Below are positions 22,182-32,267 of a stretch of DNA of 64,000 bases, one piece after another; the first letter of the stretch is position 1; every line of letters starts with the position of its first letter. The stretch is from Paraphaeosphaeria minitans (Eukaryota > Ascomycota > Dothideomycetes > Pleosporales > Didymosphaeriaceae), in assembly GCA_015832175.1 (NCBI GenBank), contig WJXW01000005.1:2418001-2482000 (forward strand), in the 5' to 3' direction. Both the position numbers and the translations under genes were made by a program. The notes under the pieces are model-generated. The model saw only the letters and a list, made by a program, of their open reading frames with translations, was not told the origin of the DNA and ran no database searches.

Positions 22182-23561
22182 ATGGCATACAATTCAAACT
22201 TCAACCCGGACAGGCTGCCTGCGCACGCGGAGCCTGAGCAGGTACGTACCGTCTCAACCATGTTCAGATTCACCGCAACACGATGCTTACCAATGCAAGG
22301 CCGCCGCCCTCATGAGCGGCCGCGAATCCGCCCGCCCCCCGCGCACCTCCTCCGCCCGCCCAGACTACCACGACAAACCGCTCCCCCCTTCCCAGGGCCC
22401 AGACAACCGCTACGGCCGCGGTCACAGCAACTCGTACGGCTCCTACGACGCTCGCCCACCGCCCGGCGCATATGGCGCGCCCGACCCCCGCTACGACGAC
22501 CGGAGCAGGTACGACACCCAGTCCGGCGCGCGTCGCAACGACGCGCCCCCTCCCCAGCGCGACCCACGATACGACAGCTACGCATCGCCCCAGCGTGACC
22601 CGCGACACGACGGCTATGGGTCGCCTCCGCCGCAGAACTACGGACACGGCCCTGCGCCCGCGGGATTTCATCATGGGCGGCCTCCTGTGCAGGGCAGACC
22701 GCCTGCGACGCCTGCGCCGCCGAGGGATGGAAATGATCGGGTCGCCCTGGAGCGGCTGTTCAAGCAGGTGGACCGGGATAACAATGGTAACTTGACCGAG
22801 GCGGAGCTCAAGACGGCGCTGGTGAATGGCGATTGGAGCCCGTTTGACCCGCATACTGTACGCATGATGATCAGGTAGGTCGCATCTTATCCCGTCCTGC
22901 GCTGTGGTGTATGCAGGACCAACGAGAAAGGAGAAACGTTGAACGCTAACATGATGAAAGGATGTTCGACACCGACCGCTCCGGCTCGATAAACTTCGAG
23001 GAATTCTGGTACCCTGCCCTCCCCCTCCTGCCTTTTCTCAACCCCCTACTGACACCACCAAGCGGCCTCTGGGGTTTCCTCTCCGCCTGGCGCAACCTCT
23101 TCGACCGCTTCGACGCTGACCGCAGCGGCTCCATCTCCTACTCTGAATTCACCGACGCCCTAATCGCCTTCGGGTACCGCTTATCCCCTCAATTCGTGCA
23201 GCTGCTGTACTCCACCTACGACCGCCGGGGCGACAACAACATGAGTTTTGATCTGTTCGTGCAGGCATGCATCAGTCTGAAGCGGATGACGGACGTGTTC
23301 AAAAAGTACGACGACGACCGGGATGGGTACATCACCCTGAGCTTGTGAGTTACCCCCCCCCCCCAATTCCTTTCCCGTCCTGCCAGGCGAGACTTGGTGG
23401 AAGGGAGACGCCGCGTTGAGTTGCGTGCAATCCGAGTCCGAGAGATCGCTTGCGCTAATCTTTTCTTCTTGGGCGTGCACAGCGAGGAGTTCCTCACAGG
23501 TGCGCAGACCCTCTTCCTCTTCAACAGCATCTCGGCTGCGACTGATACCGGTCTGTACTAG
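22182..23561 (+). CDS. Penta-EF-hand calcium-binding protein (Pef1/ALG-2-like)
   Basis: Exons 22182-22241, 22300-22874, 22961-23008, 23063-23344 and 23483-23561 give 347 aa. Introns are 58, 86, 54 and 138 bp; the third exon is only 48 nt. The N-terminal half is a disordered Pro/Gly/Tyr/Arg-rich tail with PPPQRDPRYDSY-type repeats. The C-terminal half has five EF-hands: DRDNNGNLTEAE, DTDRSGSINFEEF, DADRSGSISYSEF, a degenerate DRRGDNNMSFDLF, and DDDRDGYITLSFEEF. The linker CGLWGFLSAWRNLFDRFD is typical of the family. Yeast Pef1 and animal ALG-2/peflin dimerise through EF5 and act as calcium adaptors at membranes and during polar growth. The extreme C-terminus (TGAQTLFLF...GLY) is less certain than the rest. 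Confidence 0.9.
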
Positions 23562-24744
23562 AAATCATCCGCCAGCGATAGGCTCGCGCGGGTAGAGAGA
23601 GAGAGGGAGGGAGAGGCTCCCGGGATGCTCACGCACACAAACACACAAACAAAAGCAAAAGCAAAAATACGCGCATGCATGCATGCATGATCTTCCTTCC
23701 CTCCAGGACGCCTACCATGAGCCACAAGGTTTCTGAACACTCAAACGACCCGACGCTACGGCTGCACGTGGGATGGGAGAACTAGGTAAATAAAGCCGGG
23801 TCGCCTTGGATCGGTTCGGTTCGGTCCGGTTCGGCTTGGTTCGGCTCAGCCTGGCTTGGAAATGGTCGCATTTTCTTTTCCGCACCGCACCGCACAGCAA
23901 AGAAAGAAAGAGATGGCAAGAGGACGTTGTTTTTCTAATGGAGAAAGAAGACGAGAGAAAGGCCTATTTAGATACCCGTGGAATCACAGCATCCTGATAT
24001 TGACCCCTTTGCCATGGTTCCGTGACTTGCGTGACTTGCGTGACTTGCTTGCGTACGTGCTTCCGACGTCCGCACTAGACGCAGCCTAGCCAACAGATGA
24101 AGCCCACAGATCAAAGGTGCCCACTCTCCAACCCAATCCAAGCGTTCACGTCCTACCATCCATCGGTACATTACGTCAAAGCCGTCATGGAACGCAGTGG
24201 GGCAACCTTTCGAATCGTTGTTTCCGCAGGCGGCCATGAGCGCTGTGGCGGCTACTTGGTACATGCACGCCACGCATCAAGAGCGCCATCTCCCTCACGG
24301 ATTCCCCTTCATGTTGTACTCGGGACCGTCCTCGTCCCAGAAAATAGATTATCGACGCCGCCTAACATACATGGAAAAACTGGGCGAGCCCATGACATAC
24401 GAAAGGCCTCGTCTCCATGCCGAACAAATCCCTTGAAATCGCTCAAATGCTGATGAGGGTATCTATGAATCGCATACACGTAATTGGAACAAAATACAAA
24501 CTTGAGTGACCGCTTATGAACAAAACGAAAGGCGTGGGATATCGAAATTGGCGAAGAATTGCAGCCCGACAGACGGGAAACCATCTCATCAGATCGTACG
24601 ATGTTTGTCGGCGTCCGTAGGGTGCATGTGCAAAGGGTGCAGATGCGAAAAAGGTGCAGCTAGATGGCACGTTAGCCAACGCCGGGCGCGAAACCCTTGT
24701 GTCTAGCCAAGAAAGTATGCGAGAGTCTATCCGCGCTGTACATG
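23562..24744. other. Intergenic region between convergent genes
   Basis: No supported gene. It includes GGTTC-rich simple repeats (about 23813-23850), AAGAAAG tracts and three GTGACTTGC-type units (about 24020-24045). It should hold terminators of the penta-EF gene and of the minus-strand Ser/Pro-rich gene. Confidence 0.5.
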
Positions 24745-26337
24745 CTAGCCCCGAGAGAAGACAGATAAACGGCTCTTCTTGGGCTTACCTCGGTGCGAGT
24801 CCTTCTGTTCCCACGGCAGGACGTCACTCTTGCGAATGCGTCCACCTAAGCCTAGTCGTTCACGAGAGGAGCGGTACCAGGAAGCTGACATCACAGAGGG
24901 CGTGAAGGAAGTTGCAACAGAAGGCGCCGTCGAAGGTGCGATGGAGTGTGCAGAGAACGATTCGGCACTGTCCGTGCTTTCACGTGTGCGGGTTCGCCCA
25001 ACCTCAGTCGTGTCGGAAGCCGCATCCGTGTCATCTGTGCTGGCTATAGAAGCCTCGTAAAGCGTGGGCAAGGCGGGAGAACTGAACTTATGGTGGTGCA
25101 GGTATGTGCTAGCGCGGGGTGGGTTTGAGTAGGTTCGACAGGGACGTGGCCGTGAGAAGTTGGCTGGAGGGTTTCCAGGAGGAACATAGTGCGGGACCGT
25201 AGTAGGTTGGATCGGCTGTACGGGAGCCTGGTAGGACGAAGTTCTTGGCGGCGGTGTAGTCAGGATGGGCTTTACGTCGAAGAGGAAGTCATGCGTGTCA
25301 GGTACATCTGGATCTTCATCTTCTCCATCGTAATAGTCGTCCAGGGCCTCTCCGGCTCCACCGTTCAACCGCCTGAAGATTGCATCTGCCCTATCGACAG
25401 TCACTATATCTGGTTCGGAGATTGAAAGTTTGCCATCAACGTCAGTGACAAAGACTTGAGACGCATCCTGGTCCGGGCGAGAAGGTGGACTCCAAGGGTG
25501 TTCTGCACTAGAGCGTGGTGAAGCAGCCGACGAGCTCGGATCATCATCCGGGAAGAAGGACGTCATTTCCGGCAACGAGGCAAATGAAGGTGAGTCTACC
25601 CGCGGAGGAGGTTTCGTTGGAGTGTACGCGCCCACATCAATTGCCGAATGCATCGGAGAGGCCAATGAGTTTGGAGGGCCTCGGCTGTCGTTTGTCGCGA
25701 CAGAGATGGCAGACGAATTCATCATGGAATTTATCGTGGACGTGCGGGTCGTGTAGTTTGGCGATGGTTGGGATTCGGTGCTGCTCATTGTGCTCGCCCT
25801 CTTGCTAGAAAGGATCGAGGTTCGTGAGGATTTCAAAGATTCCGGCACGCCGTCCCATTTAGAATTGACCTTGGGCACGGTCGGCGGCAGCTTCTGCGGA
25901 GAGATGCCCTGCATGCCCACGGGCGGTGGGAGACCACCTTTGGCTGCGGATTGCTTTCGGTGTGCATCGGCAAACTGGTCCAGAGCAGACTGCGACGGCT
26001 CTTTCATGGTGAGGAAACTGAGGACACAGTTCTTCTTCTTCTTCGTCGGCGGCGCCTTGGACTCGCGGGTACTGGAGCCATCGGAGGAGGCCAGGCTGGC
26101 GGATTGGGTCGATGCCAGTGATGCTGTGCTTCTGGTGTCGAATTCTGGCGTCGAGACTGGGGTGCAATTTGGCGTGGAGAGGGGCTGGTCCAAGGGCGTG
26201 TCGTTGGGACTGGGAGGAGCGTCGGTAGAGGTAGAAGAAGTTTGGGAAATGAGGGACAGGTCATCGGCGGGTATGGGATTACGATAGGTTAGTTTCGGGA
26301 TTCTGGGCGGACGTGCCAGGTCTGTAACGGGCGCCAT
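24745..26337 (-). CDS. Ser/Pro/Thr-rich disordered protein, 530 aa, unknown function
   Basis: Single-exon ORF from ATG 26337. Most of it is disordered and rich in Ser, Thr and Pro. Two parts look constrained. One is a basic-hydrophobic block near residues 95-165 (KKKKNCVLSFLTMKEPSQSALDQFADAHRK, then GMQGISPQKLPPTVPKVNSKWDGVP). The other is a C-terminal block (SASWYRSSRERLGLGGRIRKSDVLPWE, ending KPKKSRLSVFSRG). An acidic stretch DDYYDGEDEDPDVPDTHDF lies between. The pattern suggests a phosphorylated regulatory or scaffold protein, but I do not recognise a named family. A strong donor-like GAG|GTAAGC occurs 14 codons before the stop; I keep the unspliced end because the read-through tail looks protein-like. 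Confidence 0.75.
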   Translation of the reverse strand: MAPVTDLARPPRIPKLTYRNPIPADDLSLISQTSSTSTDAPPSPNDTPLDQPLSTPNCTPVSTPEFDTRSTASLASTQSASLASSDGSSTRESKAPPTKKKKNCVLSFLTMKEPSQSALDQFADAHRKQSAAKGGLPPPVGMQGISPQKLPPTVPKVNSKWDGVPESLKSSRTSILSSKRASTMSSTESQPSPNYTTRTSTINSMMNSSAISVATNDSRGPPNSLASPMHSAIDVGAYTPTKPPPRVDSPSFASLPEMTSFFPDDDPSSSAASPRSSAEHPWSPPSRPDQDASQVFVTDVDGKLSISEPDIVTVDRADAIFRRLNGGAGEALDDYYDGEDEDPDVPDTHDFLFDVKPILTTPPPRTSSYQAPVQPIQPTTVPHYVPPGNPPANFSRPRPCRTYSNPPRASTYLHHHKFSSPALPTLYEASIASTDDTDAASDTTEVGRTRTRESTDSAESFSAHSIAPSTAPSVATSFTPSVMSASWYRSSRERLGLGGRIRKSDVLPWEQKDSHRGKPKKSRLSVFSRG

Positions 26338-27039
26338 GTCGAGTCAAACGCAGGCGCTCGAGTCAAACGAGCAAACGGCGACGATCGGCGGGTGCGGAAG
26401 GGGGCTAGGTAGGGGACGGTGCAGCAGCCTTCAGAGGGCGCTACGTCGATGGGGTGGTGAGCATTGCTCAGCGTGCAGTGCAGGTGGCAGTGAAGGTGAC
26501 AGTGAAGGTGACAGTGACAGTGGAGGTACGCGACTTGAGCAGACGAGAGAAGAGCGTGGCAGCCGGCAGCCGTCACAATAAAGGCGAGAGGGGACGTAGG
26601 CGCCTTCCGCGGACAGCAGGTGCCAGGCTCTGTCTATGCACGGGAAAGCAGGCGCCATCGTGCGCTGTACCACAGAACAAGCAAACCTGCAATTTGGCTA
26701 GAGCACGACCAAGCGAGGTGGGCGAGGACAGTCGAAAACGCCAGCCGGAGGGGGGAGCTTTCGTGGCTTTCACAGTTGTGCTAGGAACGTGATTCCGACC
26801 GAAGTCATTGGCGGCCAGGAGCACCGGCGTCCCAAGCCGTTCGTCCCGTACCTAGTCTAGCTGACGACGGGACGACGGTAGATATTCCCCAGAACCAGCT
26901 GACGCGCGGGTACGGCAGGGCATTGGAGAGTCGCGGCCCACGGCTGTGGTTTGATAGAGAGGGTCATGGCGATCTGGACCGGGTTGTGCTTGTCCGATAA
27001 GCGAGGCTGCAGTCGGCCGCCTCCGATGCTGCGAACAGC

Positions 27040-27115
27040 AGACGTTGGACTAAATAACAGACATTGGGTGACAGCAGACATTGGGTGACAGCAGACATTG
27101 GGTGACAACGGACAT
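27040..27115. repeat. 17-bp tandem repeat, unit agacattgggtgacagc
   Basis: About three to four copies (aacagacattgggtgacagc and so on), the first and last decayed. It sits immediately before the larger gacat/ctagacaa array and shares the gacat core. Confidence 0.75.
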
Positions 27116-27124
27116 GAGATAGAC

Positions 27125-27505
27125 GGGATTATAGACCTGGACAAAGATAATAGACATCCAACCTGGACAAAGATAATGGACATCCGCCTAGACAATGGAC
27201 ATCCGCCTAGACAATAGACATCCAACCTAGACAAGAAACATCTAACCTAGACAAAGATAATAGACATCTAACCTAGACAAAGATAATAGATATCCGCCTA
27301 GACAATGGACATCTAACCTAGACAAGAAACATTTAACCTAGACAAAGATAATAGACATCTAACCTAGACAAAGATAATGGACATCCGCCTAGACAATAGA
27401 CATCCAACCTGGACAAGAAACATCCAACCTGGACAAGAAACATCCGACCTAGACAAAAAACATCCGACCTGGACAATGGACATCCGCCTAGACAACATAC
27501 ATCCG
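27125..27505. repeat. Complex minisatellite of gacatc-cctagacaa units
   Basis: A 380-base array built from two interleaved unit types: a longer one (atagacatcta + acctagacaaagata) and shorter ones (gacatccgcctagacaat; aagaaacatccaacctg). The mix of unit lengths (about 17-26 bases) points to repeated unequal exchange. Non-coding. Confidence 0.85.
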
Positions 27506-27681
27506 ACCTGCACAGCAAACGGCAGGACAATGCATTGTGTGCCAGCAGAGACGGGTTAGTCTGACACCACGTCCAGGCGAGGCAGACATTGGCTAGAGTT
27601 TCCTTCGGCCAAGGTACGAGACGACAGGTACGAAGCCAGCATGTGCGCCATGGCATCTTGCAAGAGAGTGAAGCATGCTAG

Positions 27682-28060
27682 TACACCCTGGTTTTGACCA
27701 TCTTTGTATATTACACCCTGGTTTCGACCATCTTTGTATATTACACCCTGGTTTTGACCATCTTTGTATATTACACCCTGGTTTCGACCATCTTTGTATA
27801 TTACACCCTGGTTTCGACCATCTTTGTATATTACACCCTGGTTTCGACCATCTTTGTATGATACACCCTGGTTTCGACCATCTTTGTATGATACACCCTG
27901 GTTTCGACCATCTTTGTATAATACACCCTGGCTTCGACCATCTTTGTATAATACACCCTGGTTTCGACCATCTTTGTATAATACACCCTGGCTCGACCAT
28001 CTTTGTATAATACACCCTGGTTTCGACCTTCTTTCTATAATGCACCCTGGCTCGACCTTC
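27682..28060. repeat. 30-bp minisatellite, about 12-13 units
   Basis: Tandem units of tacaccctggtttcgaccat followed by ctttgtataa, spaced 30 bases, with C/T and ata/atg/ataa variants that come in runs of neighbours. At least one unit is 29 bases. Because 30 is a multiple of three, repetitive ORFs run through it on both strands; the 29-base units break them, which argues against coding. Confidence 0.92.
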
Positions 28061-28491
28061 TACATACGTGCAAGAGTGATGATGGCCTTTTCCCATTCCG
28101 ACTCGAATTGGTTCTCGGGACTCAACAGCGGGTCCACCTAGCGACTGGCCGCCGCCCACCCTTCTCCACTTCTTCAGCTTTTGGCAGCGGCCCCGTCCAG
28201 AAGCCGCCACCACGCGACAAGGACGCCAGCAGCCAATATTCCCACTAGCACCGCGCCCCCATCCCAATCACACCGCCGGCTGCCTGCGACATTTTTTTCC
28301 GCCACAAGGCGCTGCTTCTGCCCCCGAGTGGACGACCACCCCGGTGCCGCCCGCCAAGCGCGAGATCCGGGTCGGCGCTCTCAGGCCTCTCCGTGATCTC
28401 ACCCGCTGGCGCCCCTCCCAGCAGCGTCTCTACCCCACGGCTACGAAGGTACCGCCCTTTGCTGTCTTCCAGCCGACTCTCCACCTCCGCC

Positions 28492-29340
28492 ATGCCAGCG
28501 CTCCTGGTAGATACTAGTACGCCGTCTACCTCGCCCAGCAGCTCCTCGACTCCCTCGGACCAGCGCACCCAGCGGCGGTCGCAGTCGCGCTCGCCCAACC
28601 GCCCGCCCGTGTCCCCCATCACACCGACTGTTGCCGCTGCACAGCTTGCCCGTCCGGAGCCCCAAGACACGCGACCCCGCGTCGCACCCCCGCAGCCTCC
28701 CCAGCCCCCGCCGACTGCCACCTTCAGACAGCAGCCGCCTGCTGTGCCCATTTCCGAGAGCGAAAACCCCGATGCGATAGCCCTCCGCTCTGCCATCTCG
28801 CTGCTGCAGCTCCAGCGCGAGAAGAGCAAGCGCGACCTCAAGGCCCTCGAAGAGCTCAAGGCCGCCGCCGTCTCGGACCCCCATGCCTTTGTGCGGTCTC
28901 TACAGGAGCAGCGCAAACATGCCGCGGGCAAACCCGTCGATGTCCTCACGCCCACGCTGGCCGATATAGCCGAGGCAGCCGCGAGCGAAGGCGCCGAGAA
29001 CACGCATGGCGAGAGCGGGACGGGGCGGAAGGACTCGGCAGCGGTAGAGGCATCACTCAAGGAGGCCACCAAGTTTCCTGCCGTCCCTCAACCCCAGAAC
29101 ATCGTAAGATGTCCGCCCGTCAACTGGGCAAAGTACCACATTGTCGGTGAACCGCTGGACAAGCTGCACGATGAGCAGAAGCGGTACCCAGGCTCGAGCG
29201 AGCCACCACGCACGCAGTCAGGAGCCAGAGCGCCACCCCACCGCGTTGCTGCCCCCTACTCGCCCTTCACCGACGGCATCGGCGGGCCTCCTGCTGCTCA
29301 ACCATGGCGGGGACCCAAGAAGTCCAAGTCGCCGTCTTGA
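28492..29340 (+). CDS. Pro-rich protein with conserved helical core, 282 aa, unknown function
   Basis: Single exon; the start is the first real ATG, with a CT-rich leader. The first about 95 residues are Pro/Ser/Thr-rich and disordered. A helical block follows (NPDAIALRSAISLLQLQREK, then KRDLKALEELKAAAVSDPHAFVRSLQEQRK). Near residue 205 there is a second compact motif, PAVPQPQNIVRCPPVNWAKYHIVGEPLDKLHDEQ, which has the look of a conserved binding site in an ascomycete nuclear-complex subunit. The tail is Pro/Gly-rich and basic (WRGPKKSKSPS). I cannot name the family. A 42-bp repeat array begins directly after the stop codon. Confidence 0.75.
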   Translation: MPALLVDTSTPSTSPSSSSTPSDQRTQRRSQSRSPNRPPVSPITPTVAAAQLARPEPQDTRPRVAPPQPPQPPPTATFRQQPPAVPISESENPDAIALRSAISLLQLQREKSKRDLKALEELKAAAVSDPHAFVRSLQEQRKHAAGKPVDVLTPTLADIAEAAASEGAENTHGESGTGRKDSAAVEASLKEATKFPAVPQPQNIVRCPPVNWAKYHIVGEPLDKLHDEQKRYPGSSEPPRTQSGARAPPHRVAAPYSPFTDGIGGPPAAQPWRGPKKSKSPS

Positions 29341-29466
29341 CACACCCTCAGCCAACTTCCAGGCCCTCAGATCATTACTGGTCACACCCTCAGCCAACTT
29401 CCAGGCCCTCAGATCATTACTTTCCACACCCTCAGCCAACTTCCAGACCCTCAGATCATTACTTCT
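29341..29466. repeat. 42-bp tandem repeat x3 abutting a stop codon
   Basis: Three copies starting at 29341, 29383 and 29425 (cacaccctcagccaacttcc + aggccctcagatcattact + 2-3 bases), nearly identical. The array begins at the base after the TGA of the preceding gene, so it forms the start of its 3'UTR. Confidence 0.9.
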
Positions 29467-29643
29467 CACCTCATCCAGACCAGGTGCGACATTCGATCCA
29501 TCCTAAAAGTAAAGACGGAGCACAAGCTGCTCCCTTACGAGATACGTTTTCACGGTCCCTCAACGATAGACGTTTTACGATAGAAGCCACGCACATCCTT
29601 GCAGATGCAGCGCAGAATACATACTATAGCACTGCATGCCCTT

Positions 29644-29710
29644 GCATGTTCGAACGTCTGATGCCCATGCATGTTCGAACGTCTGATGCCCATGCATGTT
29701 CGAACGTCTG
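29644..29710. repeat. 25-bp tandem repeat x3
   Basis: gcatgttcgaacgtctg recurs at 29644, 29669 and 29694, separated by atgcccat. The core ATGTTCGAAC contains the palindrome GTTCGAAC. Confidence 0.85.
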
Positions 29711-30413
29711 CTCTGCCACCGTGTGGGTCGCGTACGCGGCGGTGAAAAGAGTTTTTTTGTGCCCGTGTCGCTGTCGCGTGTGGGCTCAGGGTCAGGCTCA
29801 AGCTCAAGCTCAAGCTCAAGCTCGAACGCGTACATCCAATCAACTTCATCTTCCAAATTCCCAACATACGCGTGGTAGAGGCTGTGCCAACCGGGCCTTC
29901 TCTCACGATTTTCAAGCCAGTGTGTCGCCGTCGAGCGCCCTTCACCAACCGCCTCGCACGTCGTTGCGCCGACCCTGCGTAAGCGAGCGGCACCCCTGCC
30001 CCTTGCATGCGTACCCTGGCACTAATGACGTTGGCCGCAAGCAAAGCAAACCAGCCTTGTTCTGCCACCCAGCCATTTCCACGTCAACCCAGCCAGCTAC
30101 CTAGCACGCTCTGTCTAGTAACGGCACTGAAGATCGCACTGTGTTGGTTGACGCCTGTGGCGCGTGGCCGACGGGGGCGCAAGCAAGTTTGTGTTGCGAC
30201 GATGGTTTCCTTGGGAGCTACCCTGGCGGAGTGACGTTCAGGGCTGGAATGTATGTGTACTTAGGGCGATTGTTCCTTTGAGGGTTTGTTGAGGTCACTG
30301 GGTCGCTTTGTCGTGTCTTTGTTGGGCTTGCCAGCTCGTCTTGTCTTGTAACCTCTTCCCTCGCTCCAATACATACAACACCACCATCCAAGTGTAGTTG
30401 AACCAAAACAACC

Positions 30414-31376
30414 ATGCGACCAACCGCCCTCATCCCCGCGCTCCTCAGCGCCGCCGCCCTCGTTCTCGCCTTCCTCTGCCTCTTCGCAGGCCACAAGAAG
30501 AACTTCATGGAAGACTACTCCATCCTCACGCTCAACACCTCGCGACTGGGCGAGGGCATCGTCAACGGCACCCTCGGCAACGACGACAGCACCCTGGGCT
30601 CCCTGTGGAACCTCGTCCCCGACAGCATCCAGAACGACGTCGGCGAGGCTGCGGGTGTTGTGGCCGAGAAGCTCGGCATTGAGGTTCGTTTTTCCACGCC
30701 CTCACATATCCACATCCCCAAATCAAGTCAGTAAACTAACTAAGCCCGCGGGAAACAGGACTTCTACTCCGCCCACCTCCTCGACTACTGCTACGGCCAA
30801 TATACGCCCGCCGAAGCCCCCAACGCCACCGTTTCCGCCGGCGACATCCACAAAAATGTGACCGGCTGCTCCAACCAAACCGCCATGTTCTACTTCAACC
30901 CCACGCAAATCATCCAAGACGCCCTCAACAAGTCCGGTCTCGACGTCACCCTAGACGACCTCGAGTGGCCCGCCGACATCCAGCGCGGCCTCGACACCCT
31001 GCGCACCGTCAGCGTCACCGCGTTCGTGCTGTACTGCATCTCCATCGGGCTAATCTTCCTGTCGTTCCTCGCCGCTGTCGCTGCCGTCTTTACTTCGGGG
31101 AGGCTCTCAGCCTGCGTCAATCTCCTGCTGGGCATCCTCGCATTCCTGGCCATCGGACTTGCCAGCGCGCTCGTGACGGCGGTGATTGAAAAGGGCGGGG
31201 ATGTGATCAACGAGCATGGCAAAGCCATTGGACTCGAAGCCGGCAAGGGCAGGAAGTTTATGGCGCTGACGTGGGTGAGTACGGGATGCATGTTTCTGGT
31301 GCTGGTGATTTGGTGTGTCGAGATGTGTGTGGGGCGCAGGAGGAAGGGCGCGTATGTCAATGGGAAGCACGGTTGA
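30414..31376 (+). CDS. SUR7/PalI-family four-span membrane protein
   Basis: Exons 30414-30683 and 30759-31376 give 295 aa with one 75-bp intron containing CTAAC. TM1 is at residues about 5-25 (LIPALLSAAALVLAFLCLFAG). A large extracellular loop follows with N-glycosylation sites (NTS, NGT, NAT, NVT, NQT) and the paired cysteines typical of the family (LDYCYGQY; VTGCSNQT). Three C-terminal spans follow: SVTAFVLYCISIGLIFLSFL, the CVNLLLGILAFLAIGLASAL segment, and MALTWVSTGCMFLVLVIWCVEM. It ends with a short basic cytosolic tail (GRRRKGAYVNGK). SUR7 proteins sit in eisosome membrane compartments and influence endocytosis and wall synthesis; PalI relatives act in pH sensing. Topology and cysteine layout support the family; the SUR7-versus-PalI choice is less sure. 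Confidence 0.85.
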
Positions 31377-32267
31377 GCGTGTGAGCTGGGTTTGCGTTGG
31401 GTGACGGAATAGCTTGCTTCGTGCCTCGGATAATTCGCTGGAGGTTGATCGAGAGGAGGACGGGGTAATGTGTGCGGCCATGTGTTACGATCTTCATGTC
31501 TTTTCCTACGCTTGTTTGTTTGCGCATATACCCAGATTGCGCCTGAGGCTTTGTCTATACTCGCGCTGTAGGAAAGTATACGATTATTCTTGTTTGAAAT
31601 GTAAACTATCAAATTATCCTTTTTGCTATAAAAGTTTGTGATTATATGATTTGGTCGTTCGCAACGTCCAGGTCGATGTCAATATGATTGCGAAGATAGG
31701 TCTAGAGGAGAAGTGCGACACGAAGTGGCAGACGCGAATGCCAGACTCTTGGATCTTGAATCGTCAAACAAGTACAGTAGGTATCAAGGAAGGGTCAAGC
31801 ACTTTGTACTTTGCTGGTTAGAAACCTTGCCTTGCAAGGTTACACAGGATCTAGAACCAGTCTCCTCATTGGCCCATTCACCTCTCTCGCAATTGGTTTA
31901 CCTACCACCCCACGCTAGTCAGGATTGACTGTGAATATGGAGGCGTTCTATTTATATAGTTCACGTGGTCTTCCATCATGCCTCCGAGGGAAGTTCTGAG
32001 CGAGGTGTTGCTTCTTGGAAATCTGGGCATCTTCAGCTGGCGACGAACATCGCAGTGCAAACGACGGCATTATCGTACAACTAAAGCAAGTTTGAATGTC
32101 AACGAATATCGTGTTATACTACAATACCGCATGTCCAACCCGCACCGATAGGATTCCAGACTGGCATCGCTCCTATCGCCACTTCTATGCCGTCTCTACG
32201 CGGAAGCCACCCTGCTGTCTCTCCCCCCTGCCATATTTGCTGATTCTCTGTCCCCTTCCACACCAGC
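31377..32267. other. Intergenic region before the HET locus
   Basis: No gene seen. It is AT-richer than its surroundings around 31550-31660, with TATAAAA near 31625. It contains the SUR7 gene terminator and the first HET gene's promoter, which has a CT-rich stretch just before 32268. Confidence 0.5.

Larger units (their letters stand above)
26338..28491. other. Minisatellite-rich spacer of 2.1 kb
   Basis: No supported gene. It is dominated by three tandem-repeat blocks (about 27040-27115, 27125-27505 and 27682-28060). The promoter side of the minus-strand gene has GTGACAGTGAAG-type short repeats (about 26490-26525). The final 400 bases are CT- and GC-rich and lead into the next gene. Confidence 0.6.
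29341..30413. other. Repeat-bearing intergenic region and SUR7-gene promoter
   Basis: No supported gene. It holds three short arrays: 42-bp units from the preceding stop codon, 25-bp units at 29644-29710 and a GCTCAA run near 29795-29822. The last 100 bases before the next ATG are the CAA/CCA-rich leader of the SUR7-like gene. Confidence 0.55.

Noticed and set aside
27682..28060. CRISPR-like appearance of the regularly spaced 30-bp units
   Set aside because: The units are directly adjacent with no unique spacers, there are no cas genes, and the genome is eukaryotic.
27593..28267. Long ORFs on both strands across the 30-bp minisatellite (RWSKPGC and HPGFDHLC repeats)
   Set aside because: They are the translation of a tandem repeat, are interrupted by 29-base units in each frame, have no start context or domain, and match on both strands because the unit is 30 bases.
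29304..30104. 266-codon plus-strand ORF
   Set aside because: It reads through three tandem repeats and has no domain; it is also out of frame with the preceding gene.
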